DNA from: Asterella californica
Taxonomy: Eukaryota > Streptophyta > Marchantiopsida > Marchantiales > Aytoniaceae
Length of the DNA stretch: 64,000 nt
Direction: 5' to 3'
Assembly: GCA_036924285.1 (NCBI GenBank)
Contig: JAYKYS010000001.1
Span: forward strand, 4,934,501-4,998,500
The translations under genes were made by a program, and so were the position numbers. The notes beneath the pieces were generated by a model. It was not told the origin of the DNA. It searched no databases and was given only the letters and a program-made list of their open reading frames with translations. Shown piece after piece: positions 47,950 through 60,855 of the stretch. Every line of letters starts with the position of its first letter. The stretch's first letter is position 1.

Positions 47950-49920
47950 GATCGTCTCTTCCGCTTTGAAGTATGAGATCTAAGTTGTTGGAAGAGGTGT
48001 AGTGTGCTCTTCCAGAAACACTTGCAACATTTATCTCATATCTTCGTAGACGAGTCATACTGAGAGACCTTTCTATCGACCACAGCGGAAGGGCGCTCGA
48101 GTGGAGGTCGCACTAAGTCTCAGTGGGCTGCAGAAGCAACAATACTCGCGCGCAAGAACTGGTGAGTGAAATGTCGTGTGTTAAACATGTAAATGTTCAG
48201 CTCGAGAAGGCCTGATTACGAGCAAACACTAGCTACGGCTGGCGAACAATGAAGTGGGTGACCAAGAGTTATGACATGTTTGTGGCTGTAGTAGAAGGTG
48301 AGACTCTGATGGATATTTTAAGGAGTGTGGGTGGTAGTAGAACAGATGGGTACTGTAAACTGCTCTTGATTAAGAATGAATATGGGAGAGTCAACTTTTT
48401 CAGTTTTTTGTTTCTTTTTCTGTTCTCGACATAATGCCGGTCTCCATACAATGCGGGCCTAGTTCTGTCTGTCCAGAGACAGTCGTCTAACTGGTTAGCG
48501 CTTTGGAGGGCGGAAGATTATGGATTCAAGAATGGAAGATTTCCCTTGATCGAAACTGAATTGTTCTACTTAACTTATCGATGAACGTACAAGGAATGCA
48601 TCGCATTAGATTAATGCCCGCACATCACTATGTTCTCATCGATAGTTCCAAGCCACGCAAACGAGTAGAAGTTACAGCGTGCCGGGCTGGTTTTGAACTT
48701 GCGAAGTGACCAGGAGGTCTAATAGGGGGTGTCGAAGTTAGTAACCTTTCATAAAGATTCTACACCCGCGGGAAGGAGTTACGACTTCGGCTAAAAGTGT
48801 GTGATTCTGAGTAACAAGCGCAACCCAGACTCAGTCGCGCTTCCATACAAAGTTAACTCATGTGAAATTACGGCTATTTCTCGGTTCGCCGTTGAAGAAT
48901 TTTCACCTCTAAACTTTGACACCCCTAATTCCAGGAACGGACTCCGTTCGATCAGCAGTGACGTACCTGTGCCTCCGGGGACTTCAAACACCATGAAGAC
49001 GATTTGTTGCACGGTTCTTTAGCCCGATTTGCCTGAGATTCAATGGAGCTCATAAGTACCGTGGGTGGATTCTCTTGCAGATGTTGAGTGAGATCGGGAA
49101 CATGAGCACACCGTTTGTAAGTGTATTGGCGACCATCCGTAAAGAGATAGAGCAAGCTATCTAACAGCAATCGTGTCACCCTTCCCTCCGGGGAGACATT
49201 GTTACGTAGCAAGTGCTGGTAGGAGACACGGAGAGATCGGATTCGCAGGTATCGTTGGAAATGCAGAGATAACTAGAGGCACATTCCCGTAATCTGCTCT
49301 AGTTCGTCGTAGTAGAGCCGACTTGGATTGCGTCTTATACCCCACCGGAGCCGCATTCACGTATCTGAACTTGAGAGTACAGCGGAACATCCTTGATTGT
49401 ACGCTGAGCACAGAAATTTGACCTTGTCCGCTGCTGCAGACGACAAGTAGGAAGGGAATACTAAATGCATTCTGGGTCGTGAGGGTTCCGTCTGTCTCGA
49501 TGTTTCAAAATTCTCCCAAGGATTGTACAGGAAGAACATGGAACGACAGCATGATGTTTATGACGAATGCAAAAGGGCATCAGCTGTGTTGATCATCCGT
49601 CGCTTAGCTTGGGACAAGCTGTCGAAGCAGCGAGGAGGGTTGTTGTCTTCGACGGAGGAGCCAGAGGTAACTTGAATACCACGAGACTGTTTAAGGATAT
49701 AGTTAAGCTAAGAGTTACATAGTTGGTACCGACTCCAACCTCCTCCAGCATGTCTATCAATTGATATCCCAAAAGAAGATGATCATATTTAAACGGATTA
49801 AACTCAACATATTGTAATAGACACATAACTATTTATTGATATTCTTCTTGAACCTACTCTATTTAATTTGGAAGAGCCACAACAGAAGATTCATTTGGAA
49901 TGTTTCACCTCGTTTCTACG
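47950..49920. other. Intergenic DNA with a weak tRNA-like box pair
   Basis: At 48484-48535, TCGTCTAACTGG resembles an A box and GGATTCAAGAA a decayed B box, so a SINE or tRNA relic is possible; the T-stem does not pair, so it is not a functional tRNA. Minus-strand frames at 48791-49012, 48952-49212 and 49202-49539 have no motif. Confidence 0.3.
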
Positions 49921-49929
49921 ATATGATTA

Positions 49930-51250
49930 GTTTGTATCTCTCTTTGAAGTAGCAGATGGCAAAATACTTGTTTCAGTAACAGAAGCATTACCTTCCGAGA
50001 AATGGAAGACAGCTAAGAGTGAAGAGTATGAAACATTAACTCAAAATAGTATTTTACTCTCGTTTTCTTACTAGAAGGTAAAAAGATCATGGGTACAAAT
50101 TGGATGTTGAAGATCAAATATACAGAAAAAGGGCATTTAAAGACATAAAGCAAGATTTGATATCAAAGGTTATTTGCAGAAAGAGTTGAAATTTTTGGAG
50201 AAACTTTTAGTCCAGTTGCAAAATTAAATATGATACATTTATTGATTGTTTTATCCAAACTCAAAGAATGAAAATATAACGATTGGATGTTAAAATCATT
50301 ATTTAAATAATGAGACCCAAGAAAAAATGTATGTACAACAGTTTGAGAGATTTGGTGTTTTCGGTAAAAAGAACATAGTATGCAAGCTTAAGGCTTTGTA
50401 TGGTCTTAAACAAGTCATTTGAGCATGGTACACATGGATATGTTTACTCTTCCAAAGGAGACTCCGATTTATATATTTTATTATTATACGTGGATGATGT
50501 GCTTTTTTCATGAAATGACCAAGTGTTATCTTGTTTGAAACATCTCAGTCATGAGTTCAAAAATAGATTCCTGATAGCTTAACCATTGTCTCATATTCAC
50601 ATGATAGAGGATGGAGAGGACTTTTATCTGATTCAAGAGAAGGAGTTCAAAATGGATAAATGGATCAATGCAAATTAATACCCATACCAACAGTACCTGC
50701 TAAGGATTGGCTCGATCGTTTGTAGTTTAGAACTCAAATAAACAAAATTAAGTTCAAAAGACTAGTTGAAAAGTTGATCTCTCGAGTTGTAACGACTAGA
50801 CCTGATATGACATATGCTCTGAGTAAAATCCGTTAGCATATGCAAGATCTAAGGATGCCCACTAGAGTGCAACTTAGAGATTGCTGAGATATCTTAAGGG
50901 TACTAGCTGCTATGCACTAAAGTATTACTCTAATGCTTCAGGAGCACTTTTGGGATATATACTGATTCTGAGTGGATAAGAGATGAAACGGATCGTAAGT
51001 ACACATCTGGTTTTACTTTTCTACTAGGAAGAGCAACAACTATGTGGTAGAGTAAAAAGCAGCCTATTGGTTCTTATTCTCTATTGAAGTTGACTACAAA
51101 TGTTTATGCAATGGAACAAAAGATACTGTATGGATTAGGTGGATACTGAAGGATCTGGGTGAAAGACAGAAGTTATGTAAAGCACAAAGTTCTCCTTTTT
51201 ACATCATTTAGAGCATAAAAGGTTTCGTTCCCAAGAGGACTATTGTCGAA
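49930..51250 (+). pseudogene. Ty1/copia pol pseudogene (RT and RNase H)
   Basis: Plus-strand reading in several frames gives EALPSEKWKTAKSEEYETL (near 49985), then CKLKALYGLKQ (50381-50413) with AWYTW after a stop. The catalytic YVDD follows (TAC GTG GAT GAT at 50487-50498), then the RNase H stretch TDSEWIRDETDRKYTSGFTF and LLGRATTMW-stop-SKKQPIGS (50955-51070). Stops and frame changes are frequent, so it is old and inactive. It is a different, older copia lineage from that at the left edge. LTRs were not found. Confidence 0.82.
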
Positions 51251-51254
51251 TTCA

Positions 51255-53224
51255 CGTAGTTTGCATTAAGTTGATCAAACTATCTTTAGAGGGCAATTTC
51301 TTGGATCTCTTCGTATATGTATTCATACCAAATATTCATGCAAATAATGAGAAACCAGTTCCTTGTCATGAAACATTACTGGCCTACTCAGCAAACATAC
51401 TCACCTTGGAATCTCATCTCAAGAGCATCTCGCAATAAAAAGTATACGTTATCGCTTGGAGATCAACGTCTCGAAGGTCACCCTCCATACCTTAGACTCT
51501 CATCATACTTCACCCACTCAAGAAAACATGAAAAGCCCCATGCTAGGTACAAAAGTGACTCTTCGTGAGACGTCGTCTCCTACCGCTGCAGCTAGCTCCT
51601 AGTGTTTGTCCAACAATCACGTTGTCGTGTCCTAGACTGATTGTGGTGTTAAAGCAAGGTCATAGGGTAGAATTTTCTCGTTTCTAACAACACCATTGGA
51701 TAGTCCTTGTTGAGGAGATAAAAAATGATCTTTTTATCATCGCGAGTGGAGCTAAGAGGATGGAGTTACGGACATTTGTGACTTCTAGAGTTTTGCACAT
51801 CATGATGACGAGGTGTCTGACATGTCGATAGGATATTCGAGATAGATTGGACAGAGTGCTGATTGGACAAGATGATGACATGATAGGTGTTGACTTGACA
51901 AAGATACTGACTGGGCGATAGACCTGAGGTGGTAGATTATGATGAGATGTCATTGCACATGTGCACCGCTTGACGGCAAGACTCACATGACACTTGGTGG
52001 ATTTGCGTGTGTGTCAAATGATGATGACACACGGTGACATCTGAACGTTTATCTCCTACCTTGTGGAACGATATAAAAGTTGAGAGTCCTTAGGGTTCAA
52101 TCTATAGGATTTGGGTAAGACGTCGGGAGGCTGTCCAAATTTTTTAGCATAATTTGTGGGACTTAAAAAGGTTCTCAGATGGATTTTTGGGTTTAAGAGC
52201 CAAGGACTATCTAGGTGATTTATTGAATGTGTACTTTGAACGGCCGTAGTTTTCTCTACGTGACTCAGTTCTAATCATGTTTGGTATCTTAGGAAAGAGG
52301 ACAACGAGACCTTTCAAACGTCATCTCAACTGCTTGATTTGGAGTTATAGTTAGTTAACTACAGAGGTTCTGTTTTTATTGTGTACTTAAGGATTGAACT
52401 TGAAAACTACACAAGGCTCGTGCAGATTTCAATGAGGAAAGCACTTTGGGCTAAGAGGTGACAATATGCGTAAGCACTCGTGCAGATTTTCTTAACAAGG
52501 GGGTCTGAAACTTCTGGTGGTCATAACTTGGGCTACAAGGATTAGTTTGAGCCAAAATTGATACCATTGGATAGGACTTTTCATGACTTTTCGATGAAAT
52601 CAAGAACACCAGATTCTGCATTGCACAACGAAAGTTATAGACTTTTGAAGTTCTAAGGAACTGTAAGTCGACCTATCTCTCACCTAAGGGTACATAGATG
52701 ACTAGGATTACTAGTGCACCATAATTACAAAGATTCAGTCACACCCATACTCACTTCACTCAACTCTCTAACTTGTACGGTCACATCATTCCTCCAATAG
52801 TGTTCTTGCAAACAAGTTCTAATCCCACTATCAACTTCACATCGCATAATACTCAAGGACTCCAAGGTCTCCAATGCTCACTTTACTCATAGACAAGAGA
52901 ATGAGAGTGCCTTCCACCCTCTCAACTCCTCCTTATATATTCCATAATTTCTTACAGTGATAACTTTCACTAAGTCACTAAAAGCTACTAAGACTTAAGA
53001 ATAACACACACATTACTTGTTCTACTTTACTAAAGTAAGAGATTCTTCTACTTTAGTTTTTCCAAAGTGTTAACTTTCCATACTATCTAATAGAAAGACA
53101 ATAACAAACTAGCACGTCTTTTGAGGAGCATCTTCAGATATTTGTGCATGACTTTTTGTCATGCATCCAATCAGCAATGAAGTTACATAATTTTGGGAAG
53201 CATATTTAGAGCTCCGCACTTGTC
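51255..53224 (+). other. Probable LTR-like non-coding DNA around the gypsy insertion
   Basis: No gene. A plus-strand TATA box (GATATAAAAG, about 52069-52078) followed by AGAGTCCTTAGGGTTC suggests an LTR promoter. A minus-strand TATA (complement of CTTATATATTCC, near 52932-52943) suggests another. The segment 52519-52575 is related, inverted, to 63598-63655. Limits of the underlying elements are not visible. Confidence 0.35.
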
Positions 53225-53228
53225 ACGT
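53225..53228. other. Target-site duplication, left copy
   Basis: ACGT directly before the left LTR equals ACGT directly after the right LTR (62213-62216). Four bases is short but acceptable for Ty3/gypsy insertions. Confidence 0.6.
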
Positions 53229-54560
53229 TGTCGAGTTGAGAGTTTTCCTGGGAAGGACAGAACCTTCTGGCTGTGATATGAGCTTGAAGGCTGTGTTAAG
53301 TCTACTCAGAGAAGCGTTGGACTTCCGGCTATGGTTGCTTACTATACAGAGGTAGGGTTCAGGTCATAAAGGGCACTATAGACACTCACTCAGGTCGAAT
53401 GGACCCTCCAGTATGTTCAGGAAGCGAAGATCAGATCAGACTAGCAGTAATAAGGTTAGACAGCGAACTTTAACGGTCCAGAATCAGAAACATACGATGG
53501 TTCAGACTTCAGAACTCCTCCTACATGTAAATGAGGCCCTACTGACCATACACACGAAGTTTCAGCTTGAGATCAAATCAGAGTGTCGAGATATGGGCAG
53601 AAATGTTCTGAGCAGAGAAATTACGGCAATTTCTGGTACCCAGACAGCTATTTCGACCTAGAACAGAGAATTGGCTCGATCACTTTCAAAGATTCTTACA
53701 GGATTTGCAGTACACAGCTTGCTGAACACTCCTGTGAAGTTGGGCCTCCTGATTGTACACAGAACTCCAGATCTCGCTCTCTGAAGTTGATGCTCTAGAT
53801 TGAGAGCTTTTCGGACCCCCTCTGCTTCAGCGGTCGCCCTGAATTACTCACAATTTCAATTGACATGAAAATTTGGGGATAGTCGTAGCCCTGCTGACAA
53901 TGAACGCGACCTCGAAGGTTTGAAGCGATTTTCTCAAATCTACTGCGATTGACACCGAAACCCCCAAAATCAACAGAAGTGCTGCAATTCTGGCACAAAT
54001 CAAAGTTCAATAAGCCATAACTCCTTCTTTATTGCTCCAAATCGATCAAAAATTTCGCTGACAGTGCTTGGCACAACGAACCCTATCTCCCTGTGCTCTC
54101 AGATTTCGAAGATCCCCCACCAAATGCTCGAACTCCTCTTAAGACTCCTACTACTAAGTTTAGCGGTACACTAAAGACAAAATTAGACCAATGGGAGTTC
54201 ATAGCGTCACTCCCCTGTCCTTTTGTGTCCCAAACCACGTGGTGACTTGAATTTGCACATAGGCTACCACGTCAAGCCCCCTAAAGTGCCAGCATAGACC
54301 TTAAACTACATGCGAAGACATGTAAAACGACACGTAATCCCGAAAGATAACCTAACCTCGCCAGGAAGAATGCATGGGCGACACGTAATCACAACCCATG
54401 AGCTTACCTCTATCAACATGGTAATCAACCTACTAAGACTCAAAAAAATATATATCATTCCCTAGAATCGACTTCTCTGAGATCTTAACTTCACTCAGAG
54501 AGACTAACTTCTAACTGAGAGGTGAATTATTCACTATGTGGAATAATGCACATCACGACA
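53229..54560 (-). repeat. 3' LTR of the fungal-like gypsy element
   Basis: 1332 bp. It begins TGTCG and ends CGACA in both orientations and aligns along its whole length with 60856-62212. Its outer-edge hairpin has one mismatch relative to the other copy. Confidence 0.92.
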
Positions 54561-57500
54561 TCCACCCCCTCCAAACCTGCACATCCTCTGGCATGTGCCA
54601 ACCTCTTCATCCTTCTGTCGTTCTTCTTCATCGTCACTTTCCTTTGTCTCAGTCACTTCAGTAGTCGAGTCGTCTTCGTCTCTTGGCATCCTCTGCTCAG
54701 ACTCCAGGAAGTTGAACAAATCTACTGATCCTCCACGTTGTTTGAAAAACTTTACTCGCTTGCCGGCCACAGATAGTTTCAAAGGAGTACCATCTAGCTC
54801 TCGTAAACTATAAGTGGCATTCTCATATACATCTATCACAACATAAGTCCCGAATCATCTTTGCGAGAACTTACGAAGTGTAGAATGCTGGTTCTCCAGC
54901 GTGCTATCATACACCAGAACCCAATCACCAACACGTATTGGCTTCGGTCGTAATCGGTGAGTCTTGTCGAAACGCTCCTTGTTTCTAACTCGAGCCACCT
55001 TCAGCTTCTCTTGCGCCTCAGCAAGATCCTCATCCCTTCGCTCCAACTGCCTAGTTCGTAAAGCAAGGAGTGAAGTATGATCTATAACATCTTCCCATGG
55101 TAGCGTAGCCCACGTAGGAAAGTCCTGATCAGCAGGCATGATCGGTTTCTGTCCCAACATAAGCTCAACTGGCATATAGCCAGTCGTGGTACAGTGTGTA
55201 GTTCTATCAGCCCATAAAGCGAATGGAAGTAGTCTCGGCCATTCTCTAAGCTTACCATCACATGCTTTTACCAAAGCGTGAACAATAGAAGGGTGTCCTC
55301 GCTCACTCTTACCAATCCCTTCTGGATTCATGGCAGTAGTAAGTCGAAGTTTTACTCCATAACGAGCAAAGAACTACTTCGCTTCTGCACCTCTCAACTC
55401 GCCCCTATCTGCTCGTAATCTTCCAACAGATCCATAACGACAGATAATATCTTCCAGCACGAATCTACATATGTTCTCTGTAGTCTTCGTCCGTAGTGCT
55501 CGTCCCTCCACGTAGTTGGAGAGATCTTCCCGAGCTAATACCAAGTAACGCATCCCCCATAGTCCCGGTGGCATCATCACAAGATCAAGGACCCACGAAA
55601 AATGAATACTAGGTGGGTAGGTAGGTACAAGGCCATCTCTATAACGGACCTTTGAGTAGAACTGACAGTGCAGACATGACCCAACAAAATCAACTACGTC
55701 TTGATACAAACCCTTCCACCAATATCGCTCCTTCATCTTCGTGTATGTAGCCCAGACTCCACGGTGTCCAGCCCACAAGGTGTCATGAAACTCCTTCAGC
55801 AGATTCAGCTTCGTCGGTTGATCATCCACCACTCTAGCCAGCATCCCATCTCTTCTCTTCGGACGTTTCCACAGATAACCTTCACGTAGAAGGTAACCGT
55901 ACGCCTTTCGTCTGATCTCCCTGAACTTTGCATCACTCCAGCCTTCTCGTCTGCAGAATGAACTCAGATAGTATCCGATATCGCGGAACTTTTCCGTGTA
56001 GAACTCCTCGTAGAACGGTAGTGGTTCCAAGTCTGAAGTCTGCTGACCAACTTGGCACCAAACGTCTCTCTTCTCTTCATCTTCGACTTCAGTAATCATC
56101 TCTTCTTCATATGTATAACAAGCCCTAGATAACATATCTGCAACAAGATTATCCTTTCCTGCTATATGCTTCAGCTCAGGGTTCATACTCCGGATATAAG
56201 CAATCCATCGTAGCATTGCTATGTCTGGAGTATTACAGTTTGCTATCATACCTAGCAAAGGCAAACAATCTGTTTCTAGTATCACACGTGCACCTATCAA
56301 GAACTCTCGGTCTACCTTCATAGCAGTAACAGCTCCCCACAACTCACGCTTCACTTGAGGATAGTTACGTTGTCTATCTGTTAAGATCCGAGCTCCAAAC
56401 CTTGAAACAAACCGCACACCTTCTGCGTCTTCTTGACCAACTGCCCATCCAATCGCCTTTGGACTCGTGTCAACAGTCAGTATGATAGGTCTTCCGCTCT
56501 CGTAGCTAAGTCTCCTTAGTACAAGTGGAGACTTCAGAATCTCTTTAAGCTGCTTCATCGTCTCGTGATGTTCTTGCCGCCAAGTAAACCTCTTTCTCTT
56601 CCTCAGAAGTGCATACAGAGGCTCGGCAATGTGTGCATAATGAGAAATACTCACACGAAAGAACACACAAGCTCCTAAGAATCGTCGAACCTCAGTGATG
56701 TTGGTACAGTCTGCTATCCTTGCTATAGCATCTACCTTCTCTGGGTTCGGCCGTCTTCCAAAAGTACCGCATAAGTGATCCACCACCACGATCTCTGACA
56801 TTCCAAAACAAGATTTGGTACCTGACAGAGTGAGGTGTACCTCTTTCAAGCGCATCAGAATCTTCTCCACATCTCGGATGTGGTCTGCAACGAACTTTCT
56901 ACAACCATCAGCAGTCATAGTCTCGTCCTTGTCCTCCACCGGACAGCCTTTCATGGGGATATCATCAAGAAATGGGATGGTAACCTCAGGTACAAACTCT
57001 CGTAACACCTTATGCATCGCGTTTTGCATATGAGCTACTGAGTTCGTCGCACCCTGAGGAAGAGTACACATCCGCATCAACCCCAAAGGTGTACGCATGG
57101 TAGTCAAGTCTCTACTCTCCAAAGCAAGCTGAAACTGATCATATACTGAAAACAGATCTCCAATAGAATAGATAGATCTTCCAGCAAATGCCTCGGCTAC
57201 TTCATCAACCACAGGTCCTGTTCCAACATTTCGAATCGTGATGTTGTTAGCAGGCTGTAAGTCTTGGATGAAGCGTAAAGCTCCTGTCTTCTTAGGTACT
57301 GTGAACCATCGGCTAGAGTACGGAGCCATAGATGGTTCAAGAATACTCATCCGCATCCTCTCTTTCAGTAACTCAATAACCTTCGGTAGCAAGGCACGAG
57401 AGACTGGAATCGGCTTCAAGTCCCAAGGTACGTGAGGAACAGTGAAGATAACCATCGGAGCTATCACACTAGGATCCACACAACCAATCTCTCCAGCTGA

Positions 57501-58200
57501 GAAAGAAAATGCCTTACCATGGCTAACTATCATCTGCTCAAAAGCTCGTTTCTCCACTTCAGTCAAGAAGCCACCCCCTCCTATCTGGAGCTGCTCGAGT
57601 GTTTCTTGAGTAAACTCGTGTCCTATCTGTTTAGGATCTCTCAGTACAGGCTCAGTGGCCGCTAACTCCATCTGCTGCTGTGAATCAACAGGTAACTGGG
57701 TCGCCATTGGTTTCACCTTCTTCGCTACAGTTTTGTATTTGGTGTGAACCTCTGCTTCTTCACGAGAGCCACACCAGCAAATTGCATCCTTCCATCCACT
57801 CTCCAGTCTCGGATGAGGACGAGATTGTAAGCACGAGACAATCTCCTCATAGACCTTACGAGAGTGGATAGGGATCACCACCCTTCCTCTCATCTGCTCC
57901 ATCAATCTATCTACATCATCCAGCCAACGAACAAAAGACTGTACACCTACAAACTCCTCGTAAACACCAGAAATCATCTCACCTTCATTCAGAACTCCTG
58001 TATAGTGCAGATTTTCTGCATACTTCTCCATCTGCCTCCTACTCTTCTCAGTCAAATCCTCTACTCGCGTGAACTCACTTCAATCATCAGAACTGAAAGT
58101 CATCAAACCAGATTTCCAACTATGTACAGTGTAGCAGTTTTCAGAATCTTGAGCAACCTCTTCATCAGTCTGCTGTGACCTCACAGGCTGCTCAAGCGGG
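54534..58200 (-). pseudogene. pol of the gypsy element: RT, RNase H, integrase, with three in-frame stops
   Basis: One frame runs through, interrupted by TGA (58080-58082), TAG (55374-55376) and TGA (54855-54857). The longest open piece, 55374-58055, has 893 codons. RT lies at about residues 250-450, with catalytic Asp300 in SIGDLFSVYDQFQL and FLDD at 362-365. RNase H starts at ILTVDTSPKAIGWAVG (525-540). Integrase has the zinc residues H757, H764, C794, C797 and the catalytic Asp824 and Asp883; the catalytic Glu region lies beyond the TAG. The last third continues past a second stop to a C-terminal LRELDGTPLKL domain. These enzymes would copy and insert the element. The stops make it non-autonomous unless read through. 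Confidence 0.9.
54561..54572 (-). other. Polypurine tract of the gypsy element
   Basis: On the minus strand GGAGGGGGTGGA abuts the 3' LTR exactly. It primes plus-strand DNA synthesis. Confidence 0.8.
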
Positions 58201-58240
58201 ATCATAGTAGTATCAGATCCATCACTCTCGATATCCTGTC

Positions 58241-59554
58241 CTACAAGAGTGGTTTCAGAAAATCCTTGCCCATACAGATAGGAGAATCTCTCAAAGTCTG
58301 TCGGTTTCGTTCGTGGTTCGTACGAACGGTCAGAAATTGAACAGAACGCTTATCATCCGGACTACGGATCCTAGCATAGTGAAATCCATCATCCATCACC
58401 TTCGTCTCCATTCGAACTGCAGTGATATAAGGCTGACCAAGAATCACAAGATAAGAAGCAGAAGACTGCACGAAGAAGTGCTGATCTACCTCCACATCAC
58501 CCAGCTTCACTCTCACGTTGGGACAAGCGCCGTATAACTCACCCTTCTGGTTGTTTGCAGCTTGTAGCACCCAACCATGGTTCAGTTCGATAGGCCACTG
58601 TCCTCTCTCGTACACTTCTCGTGACATGATGTTGATCTCAGAACCGTGATCAACCAAAGCAGCAACAGGTTCAAGACTTCCAAGGCGAACTCGTGTAGCA
58701 GTCGTAGCACGAGCCCAGTGTCTTTTTCTGAAGTCGCTATCAGTAGCTGGACTCTCATTGCCAGCTTCATCATCATCGAACTCAACAGTGTTGGTACCAG
58801 CAACTAACGCTTCTTGCTGGTACTCTGTATCATCAGCCTCCTGAAAATACACCTTGCCGAATTCTGCATCATTCACAGAAGCTCCTATAACATCTATCAT
58901 CTGACTTTCTACTTGCTCGGACATCACCTGTCTCTTCCGCTTGATGATGTCGATGATCAGCTCGTGAAACTCTCTCTTCGCAATACCAAGAACCTCCCGA
59001 AGAAAAAACTCGATTCGCGCGTCAAGTATTCTCTGCTCCAAGATGCTCTTGAGATCAGTTGAAGTCTCAATATCAGCTGTCAACTTATAAGCCGGTCCCT
59101 TTCCTTTCTCTTGGGCAGTAAACCGTCTACCAGCAGTCGTTGGCTCCTGCTGGGATCTCTACACGTCCTCCATCGGACCTGGTGCAGGTGGAGGAGCTGC
59201 AGAAGTAGACGGGATGTCCTCAAGAAGAGCTGCTCGTCTCCTTGTGACCCTCCGTCTATCTCCAGCCTCCTCCGGAACTCCAGTATCAAGTTCAGAGGCT
59301 TCTCGCCGCCTCTTCTCCTCCACAGAAGCATCCTGCCAGTGAACGTGTCTATCCACGTCCAAGAATGCTTTGATAGACGCAGCGTCAACAGGATCTCCCC
59401 ACCCTGTGACCCTACGGATAGTTTCTGCTCCTCTCTTCAGTACTTCAGAAGGAACTGGAGCATTTTTCTTCTCAGTAGTCCTATCTAGCAGCGTAGGACT
59501 AGAAGAAACCTCAATATGTCCAACATATACATCAGGATTTACTGGTGGTGTCAC
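58241..59554 (-). pseudogene. Gag linker and aspartic protease of the gypsy element
   Basis: A single frame from 59554 to 58241 is broken by one TAG (59159-59161). The part left of it has 280 codons. Residues 11-52 (FFLREVLGIAKREFHEL and after) are the linker; the protease has LVDHGSEINIM with Asp145 and VILGQPYI at 213-220. It would cut the polyprotein. The frame shifts near 58250 relative to pol, and again between 59554 and 59719 relative to gag, either by small indels or, less likely, by programmed frameshifting. Confidence 0.85.
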
Positions 59555-59559
59555 AATGC

Positions 59560-60819
59560 ATGTACAGTTGCAGCAGCTGTAATCTGAGGTAGACTCCTCA
59601 TGCCTCCTCGTCCAAACTGCGTGCTTAGCGGCTCTCCAGTAGAAGAAAGGTGCAGCCTACCGTTCTGGTAGCGAACCACACCATCTCGCAGAGCAGCCGT
59701 GAGCTCTTGACAGTCCCCTCAGAAATGATCTTGACTGTCACACCAGATACATCTACGAACAGGAGCACCTCCTGGACGTGCAGCAGCAAGCGCCGGTGGT
59801 TGCTCTCTCTGCAGGCCAGCTAACTCCACCTTCAGTTCTCTCATCTGCCGAATCAGGTCTTCGATCTGGTTCTGCTGTCCATGGTTCTCCGCAGGTCTTT
59901 GAATCAGTGCCCTTTGTGCAGGAACTGGCACCACTGGTATCAAAGGTACTGCAGCCGGTACAACAGGTCTGGGAGCAGGAGCCGGAGATTGCTGTACTTA
60001 AGGAGCAGTGCGAGGTTGAGCGGTCACTTCTGCAAGCGGACGTCCTCCCACAGCCACTCTTCCACGCCTTTGTCTCGTCAATACAACAACAACATCCTCA
60101 ACTCTCCCCCAATCAGTAGTAACTCCTCCTTAAGCAGATCGATCAGCCAACATAAAGCACAACCGATCTGCCGTAGCATCATCGGTAGCTTGCAGGAAAA
60201 GCTCGGTTTTCCTAGCATCTAAGGTTATCCTCTCAAGAGTTGAGAGTTGTCGATATCTCCGATCAAACTCTCTCAGCATCTCATTCAGGCTCATCATCCG
60301 ACCAGGTTGCTGCTCAACCCAGTCCAAAAACGTTCTTCTTGTGACTCTCTCTAAATCTTCTTCGAGAAACTCCTCTCGAAGAGATCGCTCGAAACTCATC
60401 CAAACACCTAGATTTCTTCTCTGTACATTCCTAACCTGGTCCCGCAACTCAAGGATTACAGCTAACTCGAAACACCCTATCATCTCAACATCAGTAACTC
60501 TAACTAGTTCCATCTCTCCTCGATACTCACGCAGATATCTAGAAATATCTCTACCTTCAAATCTACCGCATCTATTCACAATTGCTTGCAAAGCCTTGGT
60601 AGACTTCAACTCACCCCCTCCAATGATCGGATGTTGTTGGACCAGGGCCGCAAGTGTCTTCAAAATCTCAGCCGTATCTAGACCAGGTGCAGACGTCGCT
60701 GTAGCCGCTGGTGCTACAGAAGGAGATGCAGTAGACGTAGATGCAGCAGGCGTAGAAGTAGCAGCAGCAGCACTCTTGCGATCCATCTCTTCTCCTTGTA
60801 GTGAAATCAACCTTCTCAA
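59560..60819 (-). pseudogene. gag of the gypsy element with CCHC zinc knuckle
   Basis: The N-terminal piece (60130-60819, 229 codons) has an Ala/Thr/Ser-rich start, then a capsid-like helical region (FEGRDISRYLREYRGEMELV, FLDWVEQQPGRMMSLNEML). The same frame goes on past TAA at 60130-60132 and TAA at 59998-60000 to a knuckle CIWCDSQDHF-stop-GDC (C-x2-C-x4-H-x4-C), whose TGA is at 59719-59721. Gag packs element RNA into particles. The start may be at 60819 or at the internal Met near 60786. Confidence 0.85.
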
Positions 60820-60842
60820 TCAATCACCCCAAGAGCTCTCAG

Positions 60843-60853
60843 TGGAAGCACCA
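60843..60853 (-). other. Primer-binding site of the gypsy element
   Basis: The minus strand reads TGGTGCTTCCA two bases inside the 5' LTR, so the priming tRNA should end TGGAAGCACCA. It is not the initiator-Met site used by the plus-strand element at 27959. I cannot name the tRNA. Confidence 0.6.
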
Positions 60854-60855
60854 GA

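Noticed and set aside
49040..49540. Minus-strand frames as exons of a gene
   Set aside because: No recognised motif, and no consistent frame or splice set could be built.
53413..54010. Open frames of 71-82 codons repeated at 61040-61637
   Set aside because: They recur because they lie in the two LTRs; LTR U3-R-U5 DNA is not expected to code and the frames have no motif.
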